Assembly: GCF_003003075.1 (NCBI RefSeq)
Contig: NZ_PVTX01000008.1
Coordinates: 1-64,000 of the forward strand
DNA from: Isoptericola halotolerans
GTDB lineage: Bacteria > Actinomycetota > Actinomycetes > Actinomycetales > Cellulomonadaceae
Reading direction: 5' to 3'
Length of the DNA: 64,000 bases
The notes under the pieces were generated by a model. That model was given only the letters and a program-made list of their open reading frames with translations. It had not been told where the DNA came from and did not search any database. Below are positions 44,594-54,051 of the stretch, piece by piece. Every line of letters starts with the position of its first letter. The first letter of the stretch is position 1. Both the position numbers and the translations under genes were made by a program.

Positions 44594-45666
44594 CGGCGTC
44601 CCCCTCGGTCGTGACGGTTACCGCGGCCGGGGCCGTCGTCCTGCGGCCGGGCCGTGTCCCACCGCGCGTAGGCGTCGATGATGTCGCTCACGAGGCGGTG
44701 CCGCACGACGTCGGAGCTGGTCAGCCGGCAGAACTCGACGTCGTCGACGCCGGTGAGGATGTCCTCGACGACCCGGAGTCCCGACGTCGTGCCGCCCGGC
44801 AGGTCGACCTGGGTGGCGTCACCGGTGATGACCATGGTGGAGCCGAACCCGAGCCGGGTGAGGAACATCTTCATCTGCTCGGCCGAGGTGTTCTGCGCCT
44901 CGTCGAGCACGATGAACGAGTCGTTGAGCGAGCGCCCCCGCATGTAGGCGAGCGGGGCGACCTCGATCGTCGCGGACTCGATGAGCTTGGGGATCGAGTC
45001 GGGGTCGACCATGTCGTGCAGCGCGTCGTACAGCGGGCGCAGGTACGGGTCGATCTTCTCGCTGAGCGAGCCGGGCAGGTAGCCCAGCTTCTCCCCGGCC
45101 TCCACGGCCGGTCGCGTCAGGATGATCCGGTTGACCTGCTTCGCCTGCAGGGCCTGGACCGCCTTGGCCATCGCGAGGTACGTCTTGCCGGTGCCGGCCG
45201 GCCCGATGCCGAACGTGATCGTGTTCGCGTCGATGGCCTCGACGTAGCGCTTCTGCCCGACGGTCTTGGGCCGGATCGTCCGGCCCCGGCTGGACAGGAT
45301 GTCGAAGGTCAGCACCTCGGACGGCAGCTGGACGGTCTGGGCGGTGAGCATCGCCACCGACCGCGAGACCACCTCCGGCGTGAGCGGCGTCCCGGACTCC
45401 ACCACCTCGACGAGCTCGTCGAGCAGGCGGGAGACGACGGCGACCTCGGCCGCCGGGCCGTGCACCGAGATCTCGTTGCCCCGCGCGTGGACGTCGACGC
45501 CGGGGAACCCGTCCTCGACCGCCCGCAGGACGGAGTCACGGCTGCCCAGCAGGGCGACCATCGGCACGTGGGTGGGGACGACGACGCGGTGCTCGGCGGT
45601 GTGCCCGGCGTTGCGCCCGGCGGGGTGCCGGCCCACGGGCCGGTCGGAGGCAGCAGAGGTCGACAT
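44590..45666 (-). CDS. phoH: PhoH-family ATPase
   Basis: A 358-residue PhoH-like P-loop protein. An N-terminal KH-like region ([20 protein letters not shown]) precedes the ATPase with GPAGTGKT (Walker A) and FIVLDEAQN (Walker B), then [13 protein letters not shown]. It is probably an RNA-related helicase or nuclease partner of YbeY. The ATG lies two bases after the HIT gene's stop; an upstream in-frame ATG at 45684 is less likely. Confidence 0.93.
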   Translation of the reverse strand: MSTSAASDRPVGRHPAGRNAGHTAEHRVVVPTHVPMVALLGSRDSVLRAVEDGFPGVDVHARGNEISVHGPAAEVAVVSRLLDELVEVVESGTPLTPEVVSRSVAMLTAQTVQLPSEVLTFDILSSRGRTIRPKTVGQKRYVEAIDANTITFGIGPAGTGKTYLAMAKAVQALQAKQVNRIILTRPAVEAGEKLGYLPGSLSEKIDPYLRPLYDALHDMVDPDSIPKLIESATIEVAPLAYMRGRSLNDSFIVLDEAQNTSAEQMKMFLTRLGFGSTMVITGDATQVDLPGGTTSGLRVVEDILTGVDDVEFCRLTSSDVVRHRLVSDIIDAYARWDTARPQDDGPGRGNRHDRGGRR

Positions 45667-45668
45667 GC

Positions 45669-46022
45669 TCAGGCGGGGCTCCATCCGAGCTGGGTTCCGG
45701 CGATGACGTGCCCGTGCACGTGGAAGACGCTCTGACCCGCGCGCGGGCCGGAGTTGAAGATGAACCGGTACTGCCCGTCCGCGAGGTCGTGCGCCACGGT
45801 GTCGGCGACCTCGACCACCTCCGCGAGCAGTCCCGGGTCGGCGGCCGCGAGCACGGAGACGTCCCCGTGGTGCTCCTTGGGGACGACGAGGACGTGCACG
45901 GGGGCCTGCGGGTCGATGTCCCGGAACGCGACGACGCGCTCGGTGGTCTCCACGACGTCGGCAGGCAGCTCCCCGGCGACGATCCTGCAGAACAGGCACT
46001 CGGGGTCGGTGGTGTCGTTCAT
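45669..46022 (-). CDS. HIT-family nucleotide-binding hydrolase
   Basis: A 117-residue HINT-type protein hydrolysing nucleoside phosphoramidates or dinucleotides. The His triad FHVHGHVI is intact, and CLFCRIVAGELPADVV forms the N-terminal zinc-binding CxxC. ATG 46022 matches the family N-terminus; a GTG three codons upstream is possible. The gene begins about ten bases after the rsmE stop. Confidence 0.95.
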   Translation of the reverse strand: MNDTTDPECLFCRIVAGELPADVVETTERVVAFRDIDPQAPVHVLVVPKEHHGDVSVLAAADPGLLAEVVEVADTVAHDLADGQYRFIFNSGPRAGQSVFHVHGHVIAGTQLGWSPA

Positions 46023-46032
46023 ACCGTCCACG

Positions 46033-46812
46033 CTACCGCCACCGGCCCAGACGTTCGCTCAGGAGCGCCACGGCGACCGGCCCGGCGGTCGAGGTGCGCA
46101 GCACGTGCGGCCCGAGGCGCGCCGCCGTCACCCCCGCGTCGGCGAGGGACGCGAGCTCGGCCTCGCCGATGCCGCCCTCCGGCCCCACGACCACGAGCAG
46201 CTCCGGTGCGGCAGCCGGCGAGCCCGCCTCCGGGGCGGGCAGCGCGACCTCCGCGAGCGCCGTCGTCGCCTCCTCGTGGAGGACGACGACGACTCCCCCG
46301 GCCCCGACGACCTCCCGAGTCCGTGCCGCGAGCTGCTTGGTGGTGACGTGCTCGGACACGGCGGGCAGCCAGGCCCGGCGCGCCTGCTTCACGGCGGAGC
46401 GCACGGTCGACTCCCACCGCGCCCGGGACTTCGCGGCCCGCGGCCCGCGCCAGACGACGACGGACCGGTCCGCCTGCCACGGCACGACGGCGTCCACCCC
46501 GACCTCCACGGCGGCCTCGACCGCGAGGTGGTCGCGGTCGCCCTTGGCGAGCGCCTGCACGAGGGTGAGCACGACGGCGGGCGCGGGCTCGGTGACGCGC
46601 TCGGCGACCCGCAGCCGGACGTCGGTGCCCTCGACGGAGTCGACGACGGCGCGCAGCCGGGTGCCGGCGCCGTCGACCACGTCGAGGCTCTCGCCGGGGC
46701 CCCGCCGCTGGACGACCCCGGCGTGGCGGCCCTCGTCGCCGCCCAGCACGAAGACCTCGCCCGGGGCGACCCGGCTCAGGTCGTCCGCCGAGAGGAAGAC
46801 GGGCGCGCTCAC
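46033..46812 (-). CDS. rsmE: 16S rRNA (uracil1498-N3)-methyltransferase
   Basis: A 259-residue SPOUT methyltransferase modifying U1498 of 16S rRNA with S-adenosylmethionine. It has an N-terminal PUA-like domain (APVFLSADDLSRVAPGEVFV), AKGDRDHLAVEAAVEVGVDA, VGPEGGIGEAEL and the knot motif LGPHVLRTSTAGPVAVALLS. I chose GTG 46812 because it overlaps the stop of the preceding 30-residue mini-ORF (GTGA) and has GAGAGG 8 bases before it. Three more codons upstream are open but less likely. Confidence 0.93.
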   Translation of the reverse strand: MSAPVFLSADDLSRVAPGEVFVLGGDEGRHAGVVQRRGPGESLDVVDGAGTRLRAVVDSVEGTDVRLRVAERVTEPAPAVVLTLVQALAKGDRDHLAVEAAVEVGVDAVVPWQADRSVVVWRGPRAAKSRARWESTVRSAVKQARRAWLPAVSEHVTTKQLAARTREVVGAGGVVVVLHEEATTALAEVALPAPEAGSPAAAPELLVVVGPEGGIGEAELASLADAGVTAARLGPHVLRTSTAGPVAVALLSERLGRWR

Positions 46813-46901
46813 GCCGCACACCTCTCACGTGACCACTGCGGTGCCTCGCTCCGCCACACCTCGTACCTCGGCGTACCTCCGCGGGGGCTCCTCGCGCTCA
46901 C
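46809..46901 (-). CDS. Mini-ORF B, coupled to rsmE
   Basis: A 30-residue ORF starting VSARSPRGGTPRYEVWRSEA and ending ...WSRERCAA. Its GTG overlaps the TGA of mini-ORF A and its TGA overlaps the rsmE GTG. It is preceded by GAGAGG in the upstream unit. It is Arg/Trp-rich and has no recognisable domain. It may be a translational coupler more than a functional peptide. Expression is not proven by sequence alone. Confidence 0.55.
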   Translation of the reverse strand: MSARSPRGGTPRYEVWRSEAPQWSRERCAA

Positions 46902-46990
46902 GTCGCACACCTCTCAAGTGACCACTGCGGTGCCTCGCTCCGCCACACCTCGTACCTCGGCGTACCTCCGCGGGGGCTCCTCGCGCTCAC
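46898..46990 (-). CDS. Mini-ORF A, coupled to dnaJ and mini-ORF B
   Basis: A 30-residue ORF, near-identical to mini-ORF B (ends ...WSLERCAT; two residues differ). Its GTG lies one base after the dnaJ stop (TGACGTG), so re-initiation by terminating ribosomes is plausible even without a separate ribosome site. Its TGA overlaps the GTG of mini-ORF B. Confidence 0.55.
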   Translation of the reverse strand: MSARSPRGGTPRYEVWRSEAPQWSLERCAT

Positions 46991-46991
46991 G

Positions 46992-48113
46992 TCAGCGGCC
47001 GCTCAGCTTGTCCTTGAGGCGCGAGAAGACGCCGGGGTGCGCTGCCACGAGCCGCGGCTCGGGCCGCTCCTCCCCCCGCAGGCCGGCGAGCTGGTGCAGC
47101 AGGGTGGTCTGCTCCTCGTCCAGCTCGGTGGGCACCTGCACCTCGACGTGGATGTTCAGGTCGCCGCGACCGTTGCCGTGCAGGTGCCCGACGCCGAGGC
47201 CCTTGAGGGTGAGGATCTGGCCCGGCTGGGTGCCGGGGCGCAGGTCGATCTCCTCGACGCCGTCGAGGGTGTCCAGCTCGAGCACGGTCCCGAGCGCCGC
47301 GGCCGTCATGGGCACCGGGAGGGTGCAGTGCAGGTCGTCGCCGCGGCGCACGAAGACGTCGTGGGCCTTCTCGCGGATCTCGACGTACAGGTCCCCGGCG
47401 GGGCCGCCGCCCGGGCCGACCTCGCCCTGCGAGGTCAGCTTGATCCGGGTGCCGGTGTCGACGCCGGCCGGGACGTTGACCGTCAGGCTCCGGCGGGAGC
47501 GGACGCGGCCGTCGCCGGAGCACTCCGCGCACGGCTCCGGGATGACCGTGCCGAAGCCCTGGCACGCGGCGCACGGGGCCGTCGTCATGACCTGTCCGAG
47601 GAACGAGCGGGCGACGCGCTGGACGTTGCCGCGGCCGTGGCAGACGTCGCAGGTGCGCACGTCGGTGCCGGGCCGGCACCCGTTGCCGCCGCAGGTGCCG
47701 CACACCACCGCGGTGTCGACCTGCAGCTCGCGCTTGGCGCCGAACGTGGCCTCGACGAGGTCGATGTCCATGCGCACGAGCGCGTCCTGGCCCCGTCGGG
47801 CGCGCGGCACGGGCCCGGAGGCCTGGCCGCCGCCGAAGAACGTCTCGAAGATGTCCTGGAAGCCGAAGCCCTGGCCGAAGCCGCCGCCGGCGCCCCCGCC
47901 CGGTGCCGTCGGGTCGACACCGTGGTCGTACTGCTCGCGCTTCTCGCGGTTCGACAGCACCTCGTAGGCGCGGGCGACGTCCTTGAACTTCTCCTCACCG
48001 GCAGCCCCGGCGACGTCCGGGTGCAGCTCGCGGGCGAGCTTGCGGTATGCCTTCTTGATCTGCTCGGGCGAGGCGTCGCGCTGGACGCCCAGGGTCTCGT
48101 AGTAGTCGGTCAC
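46992..48113 (-). CDS. dnaJ: Chaperone protein DnaJ
   Basis: A 373-residue Hsp40 that stimulates DnaK. J domain residues 1-65 with the HPD in [10 protein letters not shown], Gly/Phe-rich linker ([20 protein letters not shown]), four zinc-centre CxxCxGxG repeats ([32 protein letters not shown]) and the C-terminal peptide-binding domain. GTG 48113 gives the family start [10 protein letters not shown]. It is directly downstream of hrcA and shares its CIRCE-controlled promoter. It is probably the DnaJ2 paralogue. Confidence 0.96.
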   Translation of the reverse strand: MTDYYETLGVQRDASPEQIKKAYRKLARELHPDVAGAAGEEKFKDVARAYEVLSNREKREQYDHGVDPTAPGGGAGGGFGQGFGFQDIFETFFGGGQASGPVPRARRGQDALVRMDIDLVEATFGAKRELQVDTAVVCGTCGGNGCRPGTDVRTCDVCHGRGNVQRVARSFLGQVMTTAPCAACQGFGTVIPEPCAECSGDGRVRSRRSLTVNVPAGVDTGTRIKLTSQGEVGPGGGPAGDLYVEIREKAHDVFVRRGDDLHCTLPVPMTAAALGTVLELDTLDGVEEIDLRPGTQPGQILTLKGLGVGHLHGNGRGDLNIHVEVQVPTELDEEQTTLLHQLAGLRGEERPEPRLVAAHPGVFSRLKDKLSGR

Positions 48114-48162
48114 AGTTCTCTCTTCGGTGACGTACGCAGTCTGGTCAGGGTTTCCGCGTGGC

Positions 48163-49194
48163 TCAGCTCGGCAGCACGCGGGAGAGGTAGCGGGCCACGG
48201 CATGCACCGAGGCGATGGTGCCGGGGTAGTCCATCCGGGTGGGCCCGATCGAGCCGAGGGTCGCGACGGGGTCGCCGCCGGACCCGTAGTCGGAGACGAC
48301 GACCGAGGCCTCGGTGAGGCCGTCGAGCCGGTTCTCGTGACCGATCCGCACGCCCACGCCGTCGCTCGACATCTCGGTCAGCAGACCCAGCAGGATGACC
48401 TGTTCCTCGAGCGCCTCCAGCACCGGGCTGAGCCCCTGCTCGAAGGTGGACTCGGAACGGGCGAGGTTGGCCGTGCCCGCGAGCACGATCCGTTCCTCGT
48501 TCTCCTGGCCGAGGGTGTCGACCACCAGGTCCGCCACGGCGCCGGCGACACCCGCCAGGTCCGGGCCGACGGCCTCCACCACGGCGGCGAAGGCGACGGG
48601 CAGCTCCGCGAGCCGCTTGCCGGCGGCGGCGGCGTTGAAGCGGGCACGCAGCTCGGCCAGGGTGACCTCGTCGAGAGCGCTGACGCCGTCGGCGGTGCCG
48701 GGCAGCTCGCAGAAGCGCTGCTCGACCCGCCCCGTGTCGGTGATGACGACGACGAGCAGGCGGTCGCGGGCCACCGGGACGATCTCGAGGTGGCGCAGCC
48801 CGGACCGTCGCAGCGACGGGTACTGCACCACGGCCACCTGGCCGGTGAGCTGGGCGATCAGCCGGCCCGCCCGGACCAGGACGTCGTCCAGGTCGACGGC
48901 CTCGGACAGGAACGTCTCGATGGCCCGCTTCTGCGGGATCGTCAGGGGCCGCACCTCGGCGAGACGGTCGACGAAGAGCCGGTAGCCGGCGTCGGTGGGC
49001 ACCCGCCCGGCCGACGTGTGCGGCTGGGCGATGTATCCCTCCTCCTCGAGCGCCGCCATGTCGTTGCGGATCGTGGCGGGCGAGACACCGAGGCGGTGCC
49101 GCTCGGTCAGGACGCGCGAGCCCACGGGCTCCCGGGTGGTGACGTAGTCCTCCACGATGGCGCGCAGCACCTCGAGACGACGTTCCTCGCTCAC
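48163..49194 (-). CDS. hrcA: Heat-inducible transcription repressor HrcA
   Basis: A 343-residue repressor of heat-shock genes. Winged-helix N-terminus with [20 protein letters not shown] and [18 protein letters not shown], followed by the dimerisation/GAF-like domain. GTG 49194 fits the family. It starts the long minus-strand operon and is preceded by a CIRCE element, so it autoregulates. GroE folding status usually modulates HrcA activity. Confidence 0.97.
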   Translation of the reverse strand: MSEERRLEVLRAIVEDYVTTREPVGSRVLTERHRLGVSPATIRNDMAALEEEGYIAQPHTSAGRVPTDAGYRLFVDRLAEVRPLTIPQKRAIETFLSEAVDLDDVLVRAGRLIAQLTGQVAVVQYPSLRRSGLRHLEIVPVARDRLLVVVITDTGRVEQRFCELPGTADGVSALDEVTLAELRARFNAAAAGKRLAELPVAFAAVVEAVGPDLAGVAGAVADLVVDTLGQENEERIVLAGTANLARSESTFEQGLSPVLEALEEQVILLGLLTEMSSDGVGVRIGHENRLDGLTEASVVVSDYGSGGDPVATLGSIGPTRMDYPGTIASVHAVARYLSRVLPS

Positions 49195-49248
49195 TCCTGC
49201 GCCTCCCTCCACCGAGCACATCTGGCTGTCGTTCGCGCGGCCGTACCT

Positions 49249-49275
49249 TTAGCACTCTCGATCGCTGAGTGCCAT
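49249..49275. promoter_or_regulatory. CIRCE operator
   Basis: TTAGCACTC-N9-GAGTGCCAT, near-identical to the CIRCE consensus TTAGCACTC-N9-GAGTGCTAA with two changes at the outer right end. It lies 55 bases upstream of hrcA and is the binding site for HrcA. Confidence 0.92.
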
Positions 49276-49462
49276 CCTACGCGTCTCCACGGACACCGAC
49301 ACGGACCCGGCCCCCGTGCCGGCGTGAGGTACCTCAGGGGCAGCGACGGCCCGGCAGGTCGCGAGAGACGAGGCGGCTGCCCGATGCCGACGCCTGCCTC
49401 AGACGCCCAGGCTCGTCGTACGGAGGGCCGAGCGGCGGCCCGCCTTGACCACGGAGGCGACC

Positions 49463-49642
49463 ATGCACCCCCTCGAGCACCACACGCTCCACCGTCTGCA
49501 GGAGTCGGAGCAGGTCCGGCGCGCTGAGCGGGTGCGGCAGGCCAGGGAGCGCGATGCAGCCGGTCCCCGTGTCCCGGCGACGGCAGGCCCGTCGTGGCTC
49601 CGGCTCCCCCGCCTCGCCGTGCGGGGGCGCCGGCCGGCATGA
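49463..49642 (+). CDS. Small basic protein coupled to LuxR-type regulator
   Basis: A 59-residue ORF starting MHPLEHHTLHRLQESEQVRR, with GGAGG 7 bases before the ATG and its TGA overlapping the start of the next gene (ATGA). It has an Arg/Glu-rich helical part, then a Pro/Trp stretch. No family is recognised. The good ribosome site and coupling suggest it is real, either as a protein or as a translational leader controlling the regulator. Confidence 0.6.
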   Translation: MHPLEHHTLHRLQESEQVRRAERVRQARERDAAGPRVPATAGPSWLRLPRLAVRGRRPA

Positions 49643-52560
49643 GCACGACCCTGCGACCGGACCTGCGCCCGGACCTGCGCCCGGACCTCCGCGGCAGGAT
49701 CACCTGGCACGATGGCAGTGTGCCACTCGATGCCTCCCCGCTGGTCGGGCGCGCCGGCCAGCTCACGACCCTCCGCGACACCCTGGCGGCGGCCGTGCAC
49801 GGCCACGGCGACACCGTGCTGCTGTCCGGCGAGGCCGGGATCGGCAAGACCCGGCTCGTCACCGAGCTCCTCGCCGCGGTCGACGACGACGTCCTCGTCG
49901 TCCGCGGCCAGTGCGCGGACTCGGGGTCCGGCCCCGTGCCGTACGCCGGGGTGGAGGGGGTGCTGCGCGACGTCGTCGCAGCCCTCGGCACCGCCGACGC
50001 CCTCGCGGCCGCGGGGCCCGCCGCGGACGCGCTCGGCGCCGTCGTGCCCGGGCTCGTCGACGTCCGGCCCGACGTCGGCGCCGGCCGCGCCCCCGACGTC
50101 CTGGCCGACCTCCTCGCCACGCTCGCCACCGAGCGGCCGCTCCTGGTGGTGATCGAGGACCTGCACTGGTCCGACGACGTCGCCCGCGCCGTCCTGGCGC
50201 GCCTCGCCCGCGCAGCACGCACCACCGCCCTGTGCGTCGTGGCCACCTACCGCAGCGACGACGTCGGTCGGCGGCACCCGCTGCGCGCGACGCTCGCCGA
50301 GCTCGACCGCGCCCGGCTCGTCACCCGCGTCGAGGTGCCGCGCCTCGGCGAGGCCGAGGTCGCCGAGCTCGCCCGCGCCGTGCTCGACGACGGGGACGCC
50401 GAGATCCTCGACGGCACGGACCTGGCCGACCTCGTCGAACGCTCCGAAGGGGTGCCGTTCTACGTCGAGGAGCTCGCGTCGTGCCTGGACGAGGACATGC
50501 CGACCTCGCTGCGTGACGTGCTGCTCCTGCGCTACTCCCAGCTCTCGGCCGACGCCCAGACGTTCTGCCGCCTCGTGGCCGCCGGGGGCGCCCGCGCCAC
50601 CCACGACGTGCTCGAGGCCGTGCTGGGCGGAGACGCGCTCGCCGCCGCCGAGCCGGCCGCCCGCGAGGCCGTCGACGCCCTCGTGCTCGTCGTCGAGCCG
50701 GACGGCTACCGGTTCCGGCACGCCCTGATGCAGGAGGCGGTCGACGCCGAGCTGCTGCCCACGGAGAGCCGCCGCCTGCACACGGCGTACGCCGAGGCGC
50801 TCTCGACCGGCCCGGCCACGGTGGCCCGGCTGGCCGAGGTCGCCGACCACTGGTGGCGGGCGCGCGTGCTCGACCGGGCGCTGGCCACGGCCGTCGCGGC
50901 CCAGGCGGCGGCCGGCGACGACGCGGCGGTGTCCACGGCCGTGGCGCTCGGCGAGCGCGCCCTCGAGCTGTGGGAGACCGTCGACGACGCCGCCTCGGTG
51001 GCGGGGACCACGCACCACGAGCTGCTCCTGCGCGTCGCCGACGCGCAGAAGGACGCGACGCGGATGGACCGAGCGCGGACGTTGGCCCGCCAGGCCCACG
51101 CCGAGTGGCCGGCCGACGACCCCGCCGGCCGCGCGTGGTCGCTGGCGGTCGCCGCGACGTACGCGCTGCGCACGGGCGACGTGGCCGGCGAGGAGATGCT
51201 GCGCGACGCGTTGGCCATCGCGCCGACGGACGACCCGGCGGCGCTGGCGGCGATGCTCCGCCTCCAGGCCCGGGCGGCGATGCTCGCCGGTCGGACCGAC
51301 GAGGCGGTGCGCGCGGCCACGGCCGGCATCGAGGCCGCGACGGCGGCCGGGGACACCTCGACGCTCTCCGCGCTCGTCAACGCCCGCGCCCTGGCCCGGA
51401 TCAACGCCGGCGACCTCGACGCCGTCGGCGACCTCCAGGAGAGCCGGCGGCTGGCCGGCGACGACTGGCCCTCGCTCGCCCGGTACTTCACCAACGCCTC
51501 GGACACGCGGATCAAGCTCGGGCACTTCGACGAGGCACGCCGCATCGCCCAGGAGGGCGCCGACCGGGCCCGGGCGCGCGGGGCCGGCCGGGTGAGCTTC
51601 GCCATGCTCGAGGGCAACGTCACCGAGGCGCTGATCTCCCTGGGCCGCTGGGACGAGGCGGCCGCCTGGTACGAACGCGCCACGACGCTCGTCGAGCCCA
51701 GCACCTATGCGGTCTACCTCGCGGAACGGTGGACCTGGCTCACGCTGTGGCGTGGCGACGTCGACCGCGCCGTGACGATGGCCCGGCGGCACCGCGCCGT
51801 GTGGCTGAAGCACGAACGCCTGGAGTTGCAGGTGCGGTCGCGCGTGCGCAGCACGCTCGCCGAGATCGCGCTGGCCCGTGACGACCTCGACGACGCCCTC
51901 GAGCTGGTCTCCCCGGTCACCGCACCCGCGTGGCTCTCCGGTGCGTACGCCCTGCCGGTCCTCGCCGTCGCCGCCCGCGCCGTCGCCCGGGCCAGGGAGG
52001 CCGGTCGCGAGACCAACACCGCGCCGTTCCGTGCCGCCCTGGAGCGCGCGTCGTTCTGGCCCACCCACCCCGTGTGGTCGGCGGTGTTCGACGCCGAGCT
52101 CGGCGAGGGGCCATGGGCCGCCGTCGCGCGCCTGAGCCCCGACGACGGCGCGCCGGCACACCTGCGGCCCTACGCCCTGTGGCGCGACGGCCGGCAGCGG
52201 CTCGAGACCGGCGACAAGGCCGAGGCCCGCACCCTGCTGACCCGCGCCGTCGAGGCGGCCGGAGCCATCGGCGCGGGTTACGTGCGGGACCGTGCGGCAG
52301 CCCTCCTCGACGACGCCGGTCCCGCGGTCCCCCGCCGGGCCCCGCACCAGGACGTCCGGACGGGGATCGGCGGGCTCACCGACCGCGAGCGCCAGGTGCT
52401 CGAGCTCGTGGCCGCGGGCCTGACGAACGGCCAGATCGCCGAGCGGCTGTACATCTCGCGCAAGACGGCGTCCGTGCACGTCTCGGCGATCCTGCGCAAG
52501 CTCGGCGTCGCCTCCCGCACCGAGGCGGCCGTGGTCGCCCGCACGGCGGTCGGCGGGTAG
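49639..52560 (+). CDS. Large ATP-binding LuxR-family regulator (LAL type)
   Basis: A 973-residue STAND-type regulator. Residues 1-25 include a RPDLRPDLRPDLR repeat. The AAA/P-loop domain begins SPLVGRAGQLTTLRDT with Walker A GEAGIGKT at 64-71 and Walker B-like LLVVIEDLHWSD. Residues ~330-880 are helical TPR-like repeats. The C-terminal HTH (LTDRERQVLELVAAGLTNGQ and IAERLYISRKTASVHVSAIL) is LuxR-type. Inducer binding to the repeat region normally drives ATP-dependent activation. The target genes are unknown. A GTG at 49720 is an alternative start, but the coupling with the small upstream ORF favours 49639. Confidence 0.88.
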   Translation: MSTTLRPDLRPDLRPDLRGRITWHDGSVPLDASPLVGRAGQLTTLRDTLAAAVHGHGDTVLLSGEAGIGKTRLVTELLAAVDDDVLVVRGQCADSGSGPVPYAGVEGVLRDVVAALGTADALAAAGPAADALGAVVPGLVDVRPDVGAGRAPDVLADLLATLATERPLLVVIEDLHWSDDVARAVLARLARAARTTALCVVATYRSDDVGRRHPLRATLAELDRARLVTRVEVPRLGEAEVAELARAVLDDGDAEILDGTDLADLVERSEGVPFYVEELASCLDEDMPTSLRDVLLLRYSQLSADAQTFCRLVAAGGARATHDVLEAVLGGDALAAAEPAAREAVDALVLVVEPDGYRFRHALMQEAVDAELLPTESRRLHTAYAEALSTGPATVARLAEVADHWWRARVLDRALATAVAAQAAAGDDAAVSTAVALGERALELWETVDDAASVAGTTHHELLLRVADAQKDATRMDRARTLARQAHAEWPADDPAGRAWSLAVAATYALRTGDVAGEEMLRDALAIAPTDDPAALAAMLRLQARAAMLAGRTDEAVRAATAGIEAATAAGDTSTLSALVNARALARINAGDLDAVGDLQESRRLAGDDWPSLARYFTNASDTRIKLGHFDEARRIAQEGADRARARGAGRVSFAMLEGNVTEALISLGRWDEAAAWYERATTLVEPSTYAVYLAERWTWLTLWRGDVDRAVTMARRHRAVWLKHERLELQVRSRVRSTLAEIALARDDLDDALELVSPVTAPAWLSGAYALPVLAVAARAVARAREAGRETNTAPFRAALERASFWPTHPVWSAVFDAELGEGPWAAVARLSPDDGAPAHLRPYALWRDGRQRLETGDKAEARTLLTRAVEAAGAIGAGYVRDRAAALLDDAGPAVPRRAPHQDVRTGIGGLTDRERQVLELVAAGLTNGQIAERLYISRKTASVHVSAILRKLGVASRTEAAVVARTAVGG

Positions 52561-52632
52561 CCCGCCGGCCCGCCGCGGTGGCGAGCGTGTCGGTCACCGC
52601 GGTCCGCGCCGTCGCTGCCTAGGCTCACCCGC

Positions 52633-53514
52633 GTGCACGACCGCTACGGATCCGACGTCCTCGCCGCCGCCTCGAACCGCGCCCCGGGCGCCCCGGACGG
52701 GTCGGCGCACCACCGCCGTCGCCCCTCGTCCCGGCCGCAGCCCGCCGAGCACGGCCTCGTGGTCGAGGAGGTGCAGACCGGCTGGGTGGGCGCCGTCGTC
52801 CGCGTGGAGAAGTCGGGCGGGATGCACCTGGTGGTGCTCGAGGACCGGCGCGGCAGGACGCGCTCGTTCCCCCTGGGCCCGGGCTTCTGGGTCGACGGGC
52901 AGCCGGTCGAGCTCACCGCACCCGTGACGTCGCGTGCCCCCGCGGCGCCGACCCGGACCGCCTCCGGCTCGGTCGCCGTCCACGGCGCGCGCGCCCGGGT
53001 GGCCCGCGGCTCGCGCATCTGGGTGGAGGGCAAGCACGACGCGGAGCTCGTCGAGAAGGTGTGGGGCGACGACCTGCGCGTCGAGGGCGTGGTCGTGGAG
53101 ATGCTGGACGGGGTCGACAACCTCGCCGACGCCCTGGCGGACTTCGCCCCCACGCCCGAGCGTCGGGTCGGGGTGCTGGTGGACCACCTGGTGCCCGGGG
53201 CCAAGGAGCAGCGCCTGGCCGACGCCGCGCTGCGCACCGTCCCCGCCGGCACGGTGCTCGTGCTGGGTCATCCCTACGTCGACGTCTGGCAGGCGGTGCG
53301 GCCGGCCCGGGTCGGGCTGCCGGCGTGGCCCACGATCGACCGCGGCACCGAGTGGAAGATCGGCATCCTGCGTGAGCTCGGGTGGCCGGCGTCCGGCCCC
53401 GCGGACGTGGGCCGGGCCTGGCAGCGGATCCTCGCCTCGGTCCGGGACTTCCGAGACCTCGACCCGGCCCTGCTGGGCCGGGTCGAGGAGCTCATCGACT
53501 TCGTGACGGCGTGA
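52633..53514 (+). CDS. DUF3097 family protein
   Basis: A 293-residue actinobacterial protein of the DUF3097 family. The C-terminal half contains RIWVEGKHDAELVEKVWGDD and VLVDHLVPGAKEQRLA, reminiscent of a Toprim-like fold with acidic residues. The function is unknown. GTG 52633 is preceded by no clear ribosome site. The stop is directly adjacent to the stop of the convergent DUF4282 gene. Confidence 0.85.
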   Translation: MHDRYGSDVLAAASNRAPGAPDGSAHHRRRPSSRPQPAEHGLVVEEVQTGWVGAVVRVEKSGGMHLVVLEDRRGRTRSFPLGPGFWVDGQPVELTAPVTSRAPAAPTRTASGSVAVHGARARVARGSRIWVEGKHDAELVEKVWGDDLRVEGVVVEMLDGVDNLADALADFAPTPERRVGVLVDHLVPGAKEQRLADAALRTVPAGTVLVLGHPYVDVWQAVRPARVGLPAWPTIDRGTEWKIGILRELGWPASGPADVGRAWQRILASVRDFRDLDPALLGRVEELIDFVTA

Positions 53515-54051
53515 TCAGAGCATCCCGTCGCGACGGGCGTAGTGGTTGACCTTCTCGGAGATCGACACCACGGCGAGGTAGAACTCGAGCGTGATGCGGG
53601 CGATCGCCAGGTAGACGAGCGCGATGATCCAGCCGAAGAGCAGGAACCCGATACCGGCCCAGACGCTGTTGGAGAACGCCGCGACGAGGGCCACCAACCA
53701 GCCCAGGGCGATGAGCACCGTGACGATGACGTAGACGATCTTGACGACCTTGGGCGTCACGTAGTTCAGGAACGAGTAGTCGAACAGCGCACCGAAGAAG
53801 CCCTTGGTGTCGTTGCGCGCCACGTCCGCCGCCGACGACGCCGCCCCCGCGTAGAACGACGGCTCGCCTGCGGGCGGCTCGCCCACCGGTCGCTCGCCGA
53901 TCGGCTGCTGGTACGGCTGGGCGGGCTGCTGGGAGGGCTCCCGCTGGTACGGCTGCTGGGGGTAGGGCTCCTGCGGCGGCGGTCCTGGGGACGGCGGCGG
54001 GTTGTAGGGGTCCTCCGGCTCGCCCGGCGGCCTCGGCGTGCTCTCGCTCAT
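53515..54051 (-). CDS. DUF4282 membrane protein
   Basis: A 178-residue protein. The first ~75 residues are Pro/Gln-rich (EPYPQQPYQREPSQQPAQPY), followed by a DUF4282 domain with two membrane helices (VKIVYVIVTVLIALGWLVAL and AGIGFLLFGWIIALVYLAIA) and the terminal EFYLAVVSISEKVNHYARRD. The role is unknown. It is divergent from the first DUF4870 gene. Confidence 0.85.
   Translation of the reverse strand: MSESTPRPPGEPEDPYNPPPSPGPPPQEPYPQQPYQREPSQQPAQPYQQPIGERPVGEPPAGEPSFYAGAASSAADVARNDTKGFFGALFDYSFLNYVTPKVVKIVYVIVTVLIALGWLVALVAAFSNSVWAGIGFLLFGWIIALVYLAIARITLEFYLAVVSISEKVNHYARRDGML

Larger units (their letters stand above)
46805..46992 (-). repeat. 89-bp tandem duplication between dnaJ and rsmE
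   Basis: Two complete units, 46805-46893 and 46894-46982, differ at two positions only. A partial third copy (about 10 bases, to 46992) adjoins the dnaJ stop. Each unit carries a GAGAGG ribosome site, a GTG start, 30 codons and a TGA overlapping the next start. The period of 89 equals 31 codons minus the 4-base overlap, so the reading phase is restored at every step. Confidence 0.95.

Noticed and set aside
46805-46992. 89-bp tandem repeat as a CRISPR or minisatellite
   Set aside because: Only two units with no unique spacers, and the unit length fits the coding overlap exactly. It is better explained as coupled mini-ORFs.
49399-52479. A 1026-codon open frame on the minus strand
   Set aside because: It is antisense to the LuxR-type regulator. 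Its composition (Gly/Arg/Val-rich, no domain) is that of a GC-rich shadow frame.
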